Origin: Endomychus coccineus
Taxonomy: Eukaryota > Arthropoda > Insecta > Coleoptera > Endomychidae
NCBI GenBank assembly: GCA_958510875.1
Contig: OY294068.1
Coordinates: 199,540,315-199,604,314 of the forward strand
Reading direction: 5' to 3'
DNA length: 64,000 nt
Part shown: one piece after another, positions 19,410 through 29,200 of the stretch
Layout: every line of letters begins with the position of its first letter
Numbering within the stretch: the stretch's first letter is position 1
The notes under the pieces: generated by a model
The model's database searches: none
What the model was told of the DNA's origin: nothing
What the model saw: the letters and a program-made list of their open reading frames with translations, nothing else
Made by a program: the position numbers and the translations under genes

Positions 19410-20130
19410 TAACTACTTTGTTTTTATACCACTTTTATTAATAATAACGTGAAAACGTAACTATAGTTTCAACACCGAAGTGCCATTATCAAACAATTAG
19501 AAAGTTATGAAGAAATCAATGAAACAGTTCAAGTATAAATAGAGTAGAGTAAAGTAGGGTTGAGATTAAGGGATCAATGGAAATTCCAAAAGCAGGTAGA
19601 TCCTAGAAAAGTACAGTATTACATAGTAAACATAGTAACAATTTGTGAAATTTTATTTGACACTGGTTTCGAAAAATATAAGCTCATTAATAGCAATCCT
19701 TGCTCTCCTAAAATATATCGACTTATTAAAAATCATAAAGAAAATGCCCCCATACGACCTGTAGTGTCTTACATCAATAGTCCAACAGGGGACCTTGCAA
19801 TCAACTTAAATCAGAAATTCAAGAAATTCACTAATTTTAAACCTAAATTTACTGTTAAAAACTCTCTCGAATTGTCCGAATTAGTCAAAACACACCATAT
19901 ACCAACCAATGATTTCTTAGTTTCTTTTGATGTTTCAAACATGTTTTTAAATATTCCAACTTCAGAATGTAAGTCTCTAATTAGAAGCATTTTAGATAGA
20001 TCACATATTAGCCCCCCTTAATTCAAAATGAAATAGAACTCGCGTTTGACCTATGCTTGAGTCAAAACTATTGTCAATTTAATAATAAATTTTATGTACA
20101 GAATTCAGGTCTCGCTATGGGTAACCCATT
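19410..20130 (+). mobile_element. Penelope-like element group C, polymerase fragment
   Basis: A terminal piece (19410-19500) is followed by an open frame at 19560-20021. That frame carries the Penelope N-terminal motif SPKIYRLIKNHKENAPIRPVVSYINSP and motif A (FLVSFDVSNMFLNIP). Beyond the stop at 20021 the reading continues in another frame through FNNKFYVQNSGLAMGNPLA (motif B), where it is cut off at 20131 by a solo DNA-transposon repeat. No YVDD or nuclease remains. Confidence 0.7.
19560..20021 (+). pseudogene. Group C Penelope reverse transcriptase fragment
   Basis: 153 codons: fingers and motif A of a Penelope-type reverse transcriptase. The catalytic Asp of motif A is present in SFDVSNMF. 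The frame ends soon after, and motifs B and C are missing from it. It differs clearly from PLE-A (SFDVESLFTNVP) and group B (SFDVVSLFTNTP), so it is a separate lineage. Confidence 0.65.
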
Positions 20131-20606
20131 GGCAACTAAGGTATTTTAATCAAGTAAAATTAGTAAGCCAAAATTGCAGAGACTCGAAAATTATTTTTTT
20201 CATGCTAATCCGTTGATTTAATCAAAATTTTTTAAGAGTAAAAAAAGTTTTCAAATTAGATAAGATATCTACATAAAAAATATAGAGTGAATTACATTGA
20301 CTACAAAAAAGTTCTGGACACTTTTCCCGTTACATCCTCAAGTTTGAGCCATTTCTATGGTCTCTAAGGCTCTGTGCTCCACTCTCAAAAATGGCCATTA
20401 TTGACAGTAACTCACCTGCTAAATATTGTAAAAGTTCTTCATCACGTTCTCAAGTTATACCGAAAAAACAAAATTATTTTTGCAATTTTGAAGCCCTCTA
20501 CCGGGTAAACAAGACACTTGAAGCAAAAGTAAAAAGGCTCATCAAATTTTTTTCGAATCAAAGAATCTTCGGTTTTATTTTAGCCACGCAGTTCGAGGAC
20601 ACCCTG
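20131..20606. repeat. Solo ~0.48 kb terminal inverted repeat of the 32.2 kb transposon
   Basis: Matches the right terminal repeat of the Tc1/mariner-type element (34030-34505) throughout, including the outer end GGACACCCTG followed by TA. Only one repeat is present: no transposase and no left partner. Its inner edge joins the group C polymerase at GGCAACTAAGG, a string also present inside intact repeats. Confidence 0.85.
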
Positions 20607-20639
20607 TATATAATGTATGAAGATACATTTTGAAATTTT

Positions 20640-21805
20640 TTCCGCGTGCCTATATGGGAATCATTTGAAATTGTAAAACACGCCATCATTCCCCAGAGAA
20701 CCCTTCGCATAAAATCAATGAAAAAACCTGTAGGGTGAACGGGACCTCACAAAGTTAGAAATCAATTACTGGTCAAAGCTCAAGGGTCCATCATTTAGAA
20801 AGCGAACCACCTCACGTCATTTGTGCCAACGGTAGAGCACGATCTGCCCGGCCAACCGGTAAAATATATAACATGCCTTCTGTTTGACCTAATATTTCTC
20901 GAATAATCGGAAATTAAATTTCCTTCTCCACATAAACTAGAATCCAGATGAAAAGGAAATTCCCATTCATAACTGTGGAAATGAATGACTCGTTCCGATC
21001 ATCGATAAAACGTAATGTTTTTTTTTTTGAGAAGTTATCATGAAACTAATTTACAATTATAGATTAACATCTCTGTGCTATGATTTTAATAATGATTCCA
21101 GATGATCCGGAGATACGCCTTGAAGAAATACGTTCCATAATTATTTAGTTAGAAGCTTCGGGGGTTTTTATGAATAAATTCATTTAAAGCCATCTAGAAG
21201 GAGTTGTATCAATAGCGTTTAATTGCGTAGAATCTTTCCGAAAACTGAGGGAATTAAAACATCCCAAGTATGAGACTAATTGGAGGAATTACCAAGTTCA
21301 AGCCTTAAACAATTCATGATTAACAGTGTATCAATGTGATCTGTCTAAATAACCTAGAAGTATCAGCGAAACAACCGATGTACAGGATGTAGAGGCATTG
21401 TTTTAAAATCCATCGAGCTTTGTATCGGAAATGAGAAAACGCGTGCTGCAAATATTGTTTCTTGCCTCCGAATCACTTCTACTATTCTAGGGTATCGAGT
21501 AACATGCACGAGCGTGGTATATTTTCCCATATTTGAAGGGAAGTTCATACGTGACTCACATCTCGATGAAATTCCGGGCCTAACGAATGAAACCTCGTGA
21601 CATGAAATGTAGAATACGTTGCGAGTATGCAAAGTATCACAACTCTACTGATACTGTAGGTATGTGATTTTTATTTCAACGTGAATATTAATAATGTTGG
21701 TTAAGTTAGATTTGACTAAACACTTTTAATTACTAAGCCAATTTCCTGATGAAAAGTAGTTGTAATTTCCGAAACGTCCCTAACTTATAATTTATGTTTA
21801 ATTAT
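20640..21805. other. No recognisable gene
   Basis: AT-rich, short frames only. A hammerhead-like string (CTGATGAAAAG, then TTTCCGAAACGTCC) at about 21746-21780 is probably an old PLE terminal fragment. Confidence 0.35.
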
Positions 21806-22811
21806 TAGTCCAGGCTATGAACCGGAAAATAAAAAAAAAAAAGTAAATTCGAATTAAATTTTTTTTTTGCATTAGCTTCAGGAGGTTCTTAGGATCATTC
21901 ATACACCTTAAAACCTCTTGGGAACCCCAATCCCACCAATTGGGGGCGAAAATGGCCCGAAATCTCCAAGTCTTGAATTGCATTTTCTACAAAAAAAGGT
22001 ATTTTGGAATTTCGAGTGCACCTAGGAGGTTTTTCGGGTCGCTGAACCAAGCCAAATTTACTTGCAATCCATCGTAGGGGTGGTAAAATCGACGAAATTG
22101 GCCAATTTTGCACACCTATATGTTATTTTGTAATTTACGTGTTTTAGGCATTTTGAATGCACCAAGGAGGTTTTTTGGGTCGCTGAATACGATTCCGAAG
22201 CCAGATTCACTCGAATATCATCGTAGGGGTGGCAAATTTACAAAAATGGCTAATTTGACACGCTTCTAAATTTTTATTATTTATTTTTGCATTTAAAAAT
22301 TACTTCGGAGTAAATCTGGTTTCGGAATCGTATTCAGTGACCCAAAAAACCTCCTTGGTGCATTTGAAATGCCTAAAACACGCAAATTGCAAAATAACAT
22401 ATTGAGGGTGCGAAATTGGCCAATTTTGTCGATTTGACCACCCCTACGGTGGATTGCAAGAAAATCTGGCTACGGATTCGTGATCAGCGACCCAAAATAC
22501 CTCCTTGATGCATTCGAAATGCTTAAAACACGTAAATTGCAAAATAACATATTGGGGGTGCGAAATTGGTCAATTTTGTCGATTTGGGTGCACTCGAAAT
22601 GCCAAAATATCTTTTTTTGTAGAAAATACAATTCAAGACTTGGAGATTTCGAGCCATTTTCGCCCCCAATGAGTGGGGTTGGGGTTCCCAAGAGGTTTCA
22701 AGGTGTATGAATGATCCTGAAAACCTTCTGAAGCTAATGCAAAAAAAAATTTTTGATGCAAACTTACATGTTGTTTTTTATTATAAAAATCCCGGTTTAC
22801 AGCCTGGACTA
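21806..22811. mobile_element. Foldback element copy C (complete palindrome)
   Basis: Runs from TAGTCCAGGC to GCCTGGACTA. Left arm and right arm each carry the CTTCAGGAGG, ACCTTAAAACCTCTTGGGAACCCCAA and TTGGGGGCGAAAATGG blocks, inverted. Between them, ~150-bp units face each other: minus-oriented units up to about 22265, then plus-oriented units from about 22318. The turn is an AT-rich centre at 22270-22315. Non-coding. This is the only copy with both arms. Confidence 0.85.
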
Positions 22812-23020
22812 TATCTGACAATTTGTTATTTTATATAAGTTCTTCCATACTGAAGATTATAATAATGATTATGTTGAACGGACTAACACATATAAGAAAA
22901 AGAAGAATTTTGAAACTGTATGTGCATTGTTTGGAAATAGCTGGCAACCAAATTATCAACAAACGGGTATGGTATAATCGCTTATCTGATGATGATTTAT
23001 TTCGCGAGAATTCATATACT

Positions 23021-23770
23021 GGGTGTTTCAGAAAGACCTCCCGTAAATGCAGGGGACGGTAGATTTTACAAAAATAATCATATTTTTTTATATAAACTAT
23101 GGTCTTATCTTCTTTCGTTTCAGAGATAGGTACCGTTGAATTTAATTTTTTTTAACGAAATTTCGCTGTAGCTCCTGTGCAGTTACAAATATTTCGTTGA
23201 AATCTGGACTTTTCGGTGATTCTTTCAACCTTAACCTTTTCGAGAATAATTTTTTTGTGCTTTCTTTCAACATTTTTTGGTTCATAATTATATTGCAAAC
23301 AAATAAAATACTATTGTTGAGAGTCTCAAACTTTCACCGTTTCCGAGAAAAACGCGTTTAAGAACATGTTCATTTTTATCGCGTTTTTCTCGAAAACGGT
23401 GAGATTTTGAGAACCTCAACTAGAGGACATCTTTTATTTGAAATAAAATTGTAAACCAGAAAAATTTATTAAGAAAAATAAAAATTATTCTCAAAAAAGT
23501 AGGGTAAAAGGATCGACGAAAAGTCGCGCACCCAGCGCCCTCTACCGCATGATCGGAAACTAACTTAACCATCTTATTCGGCGTCCTCTAAACCCCCGAG
23601 TACCAAATTTCAACGGAATATCTGTAACTGCACAGGAGCTACAGCAAAATTTAGTTTAAAAAAATTAAATTCAGTGCCCTGTATCTCCGAAACGAAAGAA
23701 GATAGGACCATAGTTTATATGAAAATTCTGATTAGTTTTGTAAAATCTACCGTCCCCTGCATTTACGGTA
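23021..23770. mobile_element. Long-TIR MITE
   Basis: Left end from CCGTAAATGCAGGGGACGGT (23041) and right end ACCGTCCCCTGCATTTACGG (ending 23768) are perfect complements. The inverted repeat extends inward for about 140 bp with mismatches (ACTATGGTCTTATCTTC..., GCTGTAGCTCCTGTGCAGTTAC). An inner palindrome (AAAACGCG...CGCGTTTT) sits at 23345-23390. No coding sequence. The left copy extends ~20 bp further (CTGGGTGTTTC), so the right terminus may be clipped. Confidence 0.75.
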
Positions 23771-24495
23771 GTATAACTAAATTTCATATTTCCGTCTGCA
23801 TCGTAATATTATTGGAGTATACCCACCCATGTTTAACTAATGTTGGCTTCCATGAAATCTCACTTATATGCTACCAAACCGAACTGGAGAGTTTTGAAGT
23901 ACCAAAGGGTGCTACGGCGAACAGAGCGAGAACTTTTAGATTAGGCTGAGGATGTTGTTTGTAAAACTTCAAACCGTAATGAATAACCTAATAAGGAGTA
24001 GCATTAAATGTACTCTCCACTTTCATTCCGGCAAGATAAAGCAGTGTTTTAGCCGGATTAAAACATTGTAGGTACGTACATATTTCAAAAAGTTTACGAA
24101 TTGGTGGCTGCATTTTTCATGGATTGCGGTGAGGTGAACCATGCGGGAAAGGTAGTTGGCAGAATTATTGTCTTGCGGGAAATCTCTAGGGTGACCGCAC
24201 TGACATCTAACATCCACTAAAGAACAAATTGATTCTTGCAACGTGTGCCTCCACCCACGTCTCTTTAAATATTTATCGACCGGGAAGAAATAAAATTGTC
24301 TTACAGCCGTAAAACCATTTTATCGTGTCCAATTAACAAATGTAAGGGCAAATCGAAAGTGATTGCTTTGATTTGGAACGCTAGTCTGAGGATTGATCCT
24401 TGACATAAAGCTATTTTATCTCAGAACTCAATTGAGAAGGTACTAAATCAATCACCATAATTTTTCCTATCGGGTAAAAGACAATCGATGATTTT

Positions 24496-25100
24496 ATACG
24501 AGGGCAAGGTGAAAATTTCCTGAAAAATAAAACAGATGGCGCCACAATAGAAAATCCCATGTGACATTTGTGATGTACCATCTTTAACTGGAACGCATGG
24601 AAATTTTCAGACTTATATGTCATTCAGTCCTGTTTTAACACCCACCGAAAGGATTTTTCTAAACATGGAAAAAACAGAATTTCGCGTCTTGATTAGACAT
24701 TATTTCTTGCGTGGAAAAACATTACGCAAACCAAAGCATCGCTTGTTAAACATTATGGAGACTCTTCACCATCGATTGGAACGATCCACAAGTGGTTTAG
24801 TGATTTCGTTGTGGTAGTATCAACACAAAGACCGTCGAACGTTCCAGTCGTCCAATTGAGGTTGTTACAACGACAGAAATCGTCCATAAAATCCATCGTA
24901 TGAAATTGGACGATCGGCGAGTTAAAGTGCACGAGACTGCTGAGGCTATGGGCATCTCAACCGAATGGGTACGGAACATTTTGCATACATTTTTGAATAT
25001 GAGAAAGCATTTGCTCTCTGTTGACAACGAGCGCAACCGTGTGACAAATTCAAAGAGTGTATGGCGATGTTCAAGCGTCATTCATTAAAACGTAGAATAG
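24496..25100 (+). mobile_element. Deleted mariner (DD34D type) element
   Basis: Starts near TACGAGGGCAAGGTGAAAA, a mariner-like terminal repeat that recurs at 58.21 kb. The transposase begins at 24665 (MEKTEFRVLIRHYFLRGKT) and breaks at a frameshift near 24760. It resumes at 24900 (LDDRRVKVHETAEAMGIST, NILHTFLNMRKHLLSVDNE), the second helix-turn-helix of mariner transposases. The whole catalytic domain is missing. Sequence to about 25250 is unrelated. Confidence 0.8.
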
Positions 25101-25439
25101 AAGTGGCGCCAAATTTGAGCCTTGGGGAACGCCTGACGCATGGTCATGAGGCTCAAACTTGCTCACCTGAAACTGTACAACCTGAACTGGCTCAACATTA
25201 CTACAATTCAATGATATCGATATTGCTGTTCAGAAATTCTATGAGATTCTAAACTTAGGAATTCATAGTTCCACACCAATCTTACAAATGAAAAACAACA
25301 ATTATCCTAAATGATTTAACCATGAAATCATAATGCTAATGTCAGAGAAGAAAAAGTATCACAGAAAATACAAGGAGACTAGTAACTGGGATGATCATAT
25401 CTCTTTTTCCAATCTACGATCTCAGTGCAAAGAGTATTG

Positions 25440-25978
25440 ACTCTAATAATGAACATTTTTCGAGTAAATTACTTTGCCATTTCAGAAAATATGTATCTCA
25501 ATAATTAGAAAAATGATGTAACATAACCTCTGACCTATTTGCCAAACATTTTCAATCTGTATATAATAAAAAACAAAATAATAATAAGTTTGCTATTTTG
25601 ACTATTCTAGTAACGTATATTAACAATTGTGATATAACATTAGAAGTTTTCAATAAACCTAATTCAATTGACATTAACGAAGGTTCTGGACCTGATGGTA
25701 TTCCATCAAGACTTTTATAGCATTGTAGTTTCCCTTACTAGACAGCTACACTTATTCAAGATATCCATTAATATCGGAACTATTCCAAAATTATGAAAAA
25801 TGAGTCATATTACACCAATTCAAAAATATGATAATAAATCCGACAACTCCAATTACAGACCTATCAGCATATTAAACTCAATGCCTAAAAATTGGAAGAC
25901 CTAATTTGTGACAACATTAAGCCCTCACTGCGTCAAAGCATTGTACAAAATCGGCATGACTTCAGCAGTAGAAGATCT
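25440..25978 (+). mobile_element. Jockey-like LINE, 5' half of a PLE-split copy
   Basis: Plus-strand frames read FAKHFQSVY, then EGSGPDGIPSRLL (first polymerase motif), then SNYRPISILNS and ILEDLICDNIKPSL, then NRHDFSS at the insertion point. This is fingers and motif 2-3 of jockey-type polymerase with frameshifts. It continues at 29012 on the other side of PLE-A. Confidence 0.75.
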
Positions 25979-26197
25979 TGAAAAATCTTGTCTTCCGGAT
26001 GGATTCCGCGTCACAATAGCTCGACTTGATGCCGACGTTTCGCCAGCCATTACAGGTGGCATCTTTAGGGCAGGCTTGAGGCTTGAACTGAAACTGGTTC
26101 TACTGGTTTCTGTAGCCGTATTTATTGTAGGAAAAATCCTTCACGCTACATAGTTCACTGCCTTTGTTTCGGTGGTTAACTTCGTTCCAGCACCTGA
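25979..26197 (-). repeat. Inverted partial pseudo-LTR at the PLE-A 5' end
   Basis: Reverse complement of the element's own 3' terminal region (compare 28760-29011). In this arm the hammerhead CTGAAGA box reads CTAAAGA, a substitution at an invariant position, so this copy should not self-cleave. It is joined directly to the forward pseudo-LTR at 26198. Confidence 0.9.
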
Positions 26198-28818
26198 CAA
26201 TTCCTACAATAAATACGCCTACAGTAAATACGGCTACAGAAACCAGTAGAACCAGTTTCAGTTCAAGCCTCAAGCCTGCCCTGAAGATGCCACCTGTAAT
26301 GGTTGGCGAAACGTCGGCATCAAGTCGAGCTATTGTGACGCGGAATCCATCCGGAAGACAAGATTTTTCAAGATTAGCTGTCCGCGGAAGTCTACTATCC
26401 AAGATATCCAACCTCTACGGAGAGGAAATCAAGAAGAAATCCAGAACCCTGGGAAATCTTCGCACCAAACTGGTGAGTTTGCTTTGTTCTCTTACTTTTC
26501 TTTGTCGTTGTCGTGATCATAATTTGATTCCCAATTTCCTCAAAATATCCCATCCCATAAATTCACATTCATCCAAAAACATATTTAAACGCGCTAGTTT
26601 AGCTTTGATTCGGGAACGAATTAAGTATACTAGACGCGAGATCAATTTCATCAATATAACCCTCTTTGGCCTCCACCTTGAACTTTCGAATACCCTTTCA
26701 GCATCCGATTGGTTGGTTCTCGACCGAATTACCTATGATCAAGCCGATCAAATTCGTACCCTTAATTCCAAACGTCATATTCAAAAATTCAATAAACTTC
26801 TTGCCTCCCAACGCCCTCAGCACCAACCTTCAAGACCAACCCCTCTTGTAAATACTGTGGTTAATTTATCTTCACATACCCTTACTGAAGCTGAACAACA
26901 ATCGGTTCTATCCAAAGGTCCTAATTTTGTCTTCTCCCCCAAAAATATCCCTACTACATCCATTATTTCTGCTGTAGAAGCATCCCTACATAAAGTTTCC
27001 CATCTCGCAGCAGATGAAATTCGTTTCGAAACTGCTAAAATTCTTCGTCATTCCAAGATTCCTAAATCAAATTGCCCTAAACCTTTAATTCGAGCTCTCA
27101 ATTCACTCAAATCAAATCCTGATTTGGCTATTTTGAGGGCTGATAAAGGAAACTCCACTGTTGTCATGAATCGTTCAGATTATGATAACAAAATCCTGCA
27201 ACATCTGCAAACTAATTCCTATAAGCTTCTACCAAAAGATCCCACCTCCTCTATAGAACGTTCAATTTCACAAATTATTCGTCATTCTTCCCTTCCTGAT
27301 TCAGATAAGAAATTTCTTATCCCCCATTGTTCAAAATGTCCCCGTTTATATGGTTTACCTAAAATTCATAAGCCCTCAGTTCCCCTGAGACCAATTGTCA
27401 GCACTATCGGATCTCCTACTTATAAACTCTCTCGATACCTGTCATCTATTCTCAAACCCCTTGTAGGTGATTCCAATAGTTTTATCCTAAATTCCTTTCA
27501 TTTCGTTGAAAAACTTCAAACGTTGAAAGTTGACCCATGCGATTTGCTCGTCAGCTTCGACGTCGAATCACTGTTTACCAATGTTCCCATTCCAGACACC
27601 CTTTCCATAATTTCTCAATTATTACCTGCCAAAAACATTTCAACGGACTTGCTACCGTTAATTGATTTTTGTCTATCCTCCACATATTTTCTATACGATG
27701 GCAAGTTCTACGAGCAGTCCTTGGGAGCTGCCATGGGTTCCCCACTTTCCCCGATCATAGCTAATATCTTCATGGAAGCTTTTGAACAAGATGCCATTGA
27801 CTCATCTGTTCTCAAGCCGAAATGTTGGTTTAGATATGTCGACGATACTTTCGTTATTTGGCAACATGGTCGCGAAAAGCTTGTTCCCTTCCTCAATCAT
27901 TTAAATTCATTACATCCCAATATCCGTTTCACCATGGAAGTCGAATCGCAAGGTTCACTCCCGTTCCTGGATGTATTGGTTAGTCGACAGACTGACGGTA
28001 CTTTAGGACATTCTGTGTATCGGAAACCCACCCATACCGATAGATACCTCAATGGTCTTTCCCACCACCACCCTGCCCAAAAGCAATCTGTCATAAACTC
28101 CCTGGTCCACAGAGCTGTCAACCTATCTCAGCCTCAATCTTTAAAATCAGAATTAAAACATCTATCATCTGCCTTATTATCAAATAATTTCTCCCATTAT
28201 AACATTCAAAAAGCCATAAAGAAATACACTTCACCTAAAATTCCAAATCGACCTGAGCCAGAAACCCTCCCACCTTCTTTATCCACGGCCTATCTTCCAT
28301 ATATTCAAAATATAACAGATCGAATTTCCAAAATCCTCAAAAAACATAATGTTTCTACCCGTTTTTCCACACTTCCAAAATTATCTCAGTTTTACAAACC
28401 TATTAAAGATCCCCTTCCTCCTCTCCACTCAGAAGGTGTTTATAGTATTCCCTGTTCTTGCGGTAAAGTCTACATTGGTGAAACAGGTCGTACAGTAGCT
28501 ACTCGTGTGAAAGAACATGAGCGCTGTACAAGACTTCGTGACACCAGTAGATCTGCACTTGCGGAACACAAGTTTAACACAAATCATCAAATCCTTTTTG
28601 AAGATACTAAAATCCTAGTCCGAGCCCCAAACTTCTATCAGCGAAAAATCCTTGAAGCTATAGAAATCCAAAAACATCCGAACAATCTGAACCGTGACTC
28701 AGGATATTACCTTCCCAACAGTCGAAAATTCCACTTCGCACATGATCGCACAACGGCAGGGTCAGGTGCCGGAACGATGTTAACCACCGAAACAAAGGCA
28801 GTGAACTATGTAGCGTGA
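26164..28818 (+). CDS. Penelope-type reverse transcriptase with GIY-YIG endonuclease
   Basis: Retroelement polyprotein, 884 codons from the first ATG. The real start is probably Met42 or Met46 in the pseudo-LTR, because no other Met occurs before about residue 334. Polymerase: N-terminal [15 protein letters not shown], motif A SFDVESLFTNVP (Asp466), motif B GAAMGSPLSPIIANIF (from 521), catalytic YVDD (558-561), then SLPFLDVLVSR. A linker leads to the nuclease: GVY (758-760), VYIG (769-772), then TGRTVATRVKEHERC. It copies the element's RNA and nicks target DNA. A strong splice donor string GTGAGT lies at 26473-26478; some Penelope elements carry an intron near here, but the unspliced frame is open. 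It ends TAG-less, with TGA inside the 3' flank. Probably functional or very recently so. Confidence 0.93.
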   Translation: MFRWLTSFQHLTIPTINTPTVNTATETSRTSFSSSLKPALKMPPVMVGETSASSRAIVTRNPSGRQDFSRLAVRGSLLSKISNLYGEEIKKKSRTLGNLRTKLVSLLCSLTFLCRCRDHNLIPNFLKISHPINSHSSKNIFKRASLALIRERIKYTRREINFINITLFGLHLELSNTLSASDWLVLDRITYDQADQIRTLNSKRHIQKFNKLLASQRPQHQPSRPTPLVNTVVNLSSHTLTEAEQQSVLSKGPNFVFSPKNIPTTSIISAVEASLHKVSHLAADEIRFETAKILRHSKIPKSNCPKPLIRALNSLKSNPDLAILRADKGNSTVVMNRSDYDNKILQHLQTNSYKLLPKDPTSSIERSISQIIRHSSLPDSDKKFLIPHCSKCPRLYGLPKIHKPSVPLRPIVSTIGSPTYKLSRYLSSILKPLVGDSNSFILNSFHFVEKLQTLKVDPCDLLVSFDVESLFTNVPIPDTLSIISQLLPAKNISTDLLPLIDFCLSSTYFLYDGKFYEQSLGAAMGSPLSPIIANIFMEAFEQDAIDSSVLKPKCWFRYVDDTFVIWQHGREKLVPFLNHLNSLHPNIRFTMEVESQGSLPFLDVLVSRQTDGTLGHSVYRKPTHTDRYLNGLSHHHPAQKQSVINSLVHRAVNLSQPQSLKSELKHLSSALLSNNFSHYNIQKAIKKYTSPKIPNRPEPETLPPSLSTAYLPYIQNITDRISKILKKHNVSTRFSTLPKLSQFYKPIKDPLPPLHSEGVYSIPCSCGKVYIGETGRTVATRVKEHERCTRLRDTSRSALAEHKFNTNHQILFEDTKILVRAPNFYQRKILEAIEIQKHPNNLNRDSGYYLPNSRKFHFAHDRTTAGSGAGTMLTTETKAVNYVA
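26198..26402 (+). repeat. 5' pseudo-LTR of PLE-A
   Basis: Matches the 3' pseudo-LTR except for a short duplication near its start (TAAATACG...TAAATACGG). Contains the hammerhead core at 26277-26319 and the in-frame ATGs at 26287 and 26299 that may start the protein. Confidence 0.9.
26277..26319 (+). ncRNA. Hammerhead ribozyme motif in 5' pseudo-LTR
   Basis: TGCC (stem I, 26277-26280), CTGAAGA (core, 26281-26287), a hairpin GCCACC-TGTAAT-GGTTGGC (stem II, one bulge), GAAA (26308-26311), then CGTC with the cleavage triplet GTC at 26313-26315, and GGCA completing stem I (26316-26319). All invariant core boxes are in order. Stem III is only the self-complementary ACGT, as expected for hammerheads that act as dimers. 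PLE pseudo-LTRs are known to carry hammerheads; activity here is inferred. Confidence 0.7.
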
Positions 28819-28825
28819 AGGATTT

Positions 28826-29011
28826 TTCCTACAATAAATACGGCTACAGAAACCAGTAGAACCAGTTTCAGTTCAAGCCTCAAGCCTGCCCTGAAGATGC
28901 CACCTGTAATGGTTGGCGAAACGTCGGCATCAAGTCGAGCTATTGTGACGCGGAATCCATCCGGAAGACAAGATTTTTCAAGATTAGCTGTCCGCGGAAG
29001 TCTACTATCCA
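28826..29011 (+). repeat. 3' pseudo-LTR of PLE-A
   Basis: Direct repeat of 26198-26402, ending CTACTATCCAA at the target duplication. Contains an intact hammerhead core (stem I 5' TGCC at 28887-28890, CTGAAGA 28891-28897, GAAACGTC about 28918-28925). Confidence 0.9.
28887..28929 (+). ncRNA. Hammerhead ribozyme motif in 3' pseudo-LTR
   Basis: Same boxes and pairings as the 5' copy at 26277-26319 with no change in the conserved positions. Cleavage would fall after the GTC at 28923-28925. Confidence 0.68.
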
Positions 29012-29200
29012 AGTAGAAGATCTACAACGACAAATTTATTAATTTTCGTTCAGTTTGTATTGAAAGCCTTGGAGAAATCTGGTCAGGTAGAAGACATCTA
29101 AACAGATTCTTCCAAGGTCTTCAAAAGGGTTAATATTAATTTCACGGTTTAATACTGAACTGTTTCATCAGTAACCTCATTGATAGAATTAAATTGTCAA
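29012..29200 (+). mobile_element. LINE, 3' half of the PLE-split copy
   Basis: Reads STTTNLLIFVQFVLKALEKSGQVED and then TDSSKVFKRVN, corresponding to the region leading into motif A (normally YTDFSKAFDRVNH) of jockey-type polymerases. Motif A is mutated and the frame ends soon after. It continues the LINE interrupted at 25978. Confidence 0.75.

Larger units (their letters stand above)
25979..29011 (+). mobile_element. Near-full-length Penelope-like retroelement PLE-A
   Basis: A 3033-bp insertion flanked by the 12-bp direct repeat AGTAGAAGATCT (25967-25978 and 29012-29023). Order: an inverted partial pseudo-LTR (25979-26197), a direct pseudo-LTR (26198-26402), the polymerase-nuclease frame, and a 3' pseudo-LTR (about 28826-29011). 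This is the classical Penelope layout. The host sequence is a LINE polymerase whose reading (FSSRRSTTTNLLIF) is restored if the element and one repeat are removed. The open frame, intact motifs and near-identical pseudo-LTRs suggest a recent insertion. Confidence 0.95.

Noticed and set aside
26100..26411. Minus-strand open frame through the PLE-A pseudo-LTR as a gene
   Set aside because: The same frame recurs in every pseudo-LTR copy (2.0, 14.9, 25.9, 28.8 kb) and is the complement of the ribozyme-bearing repeat. No protein family resemblance.
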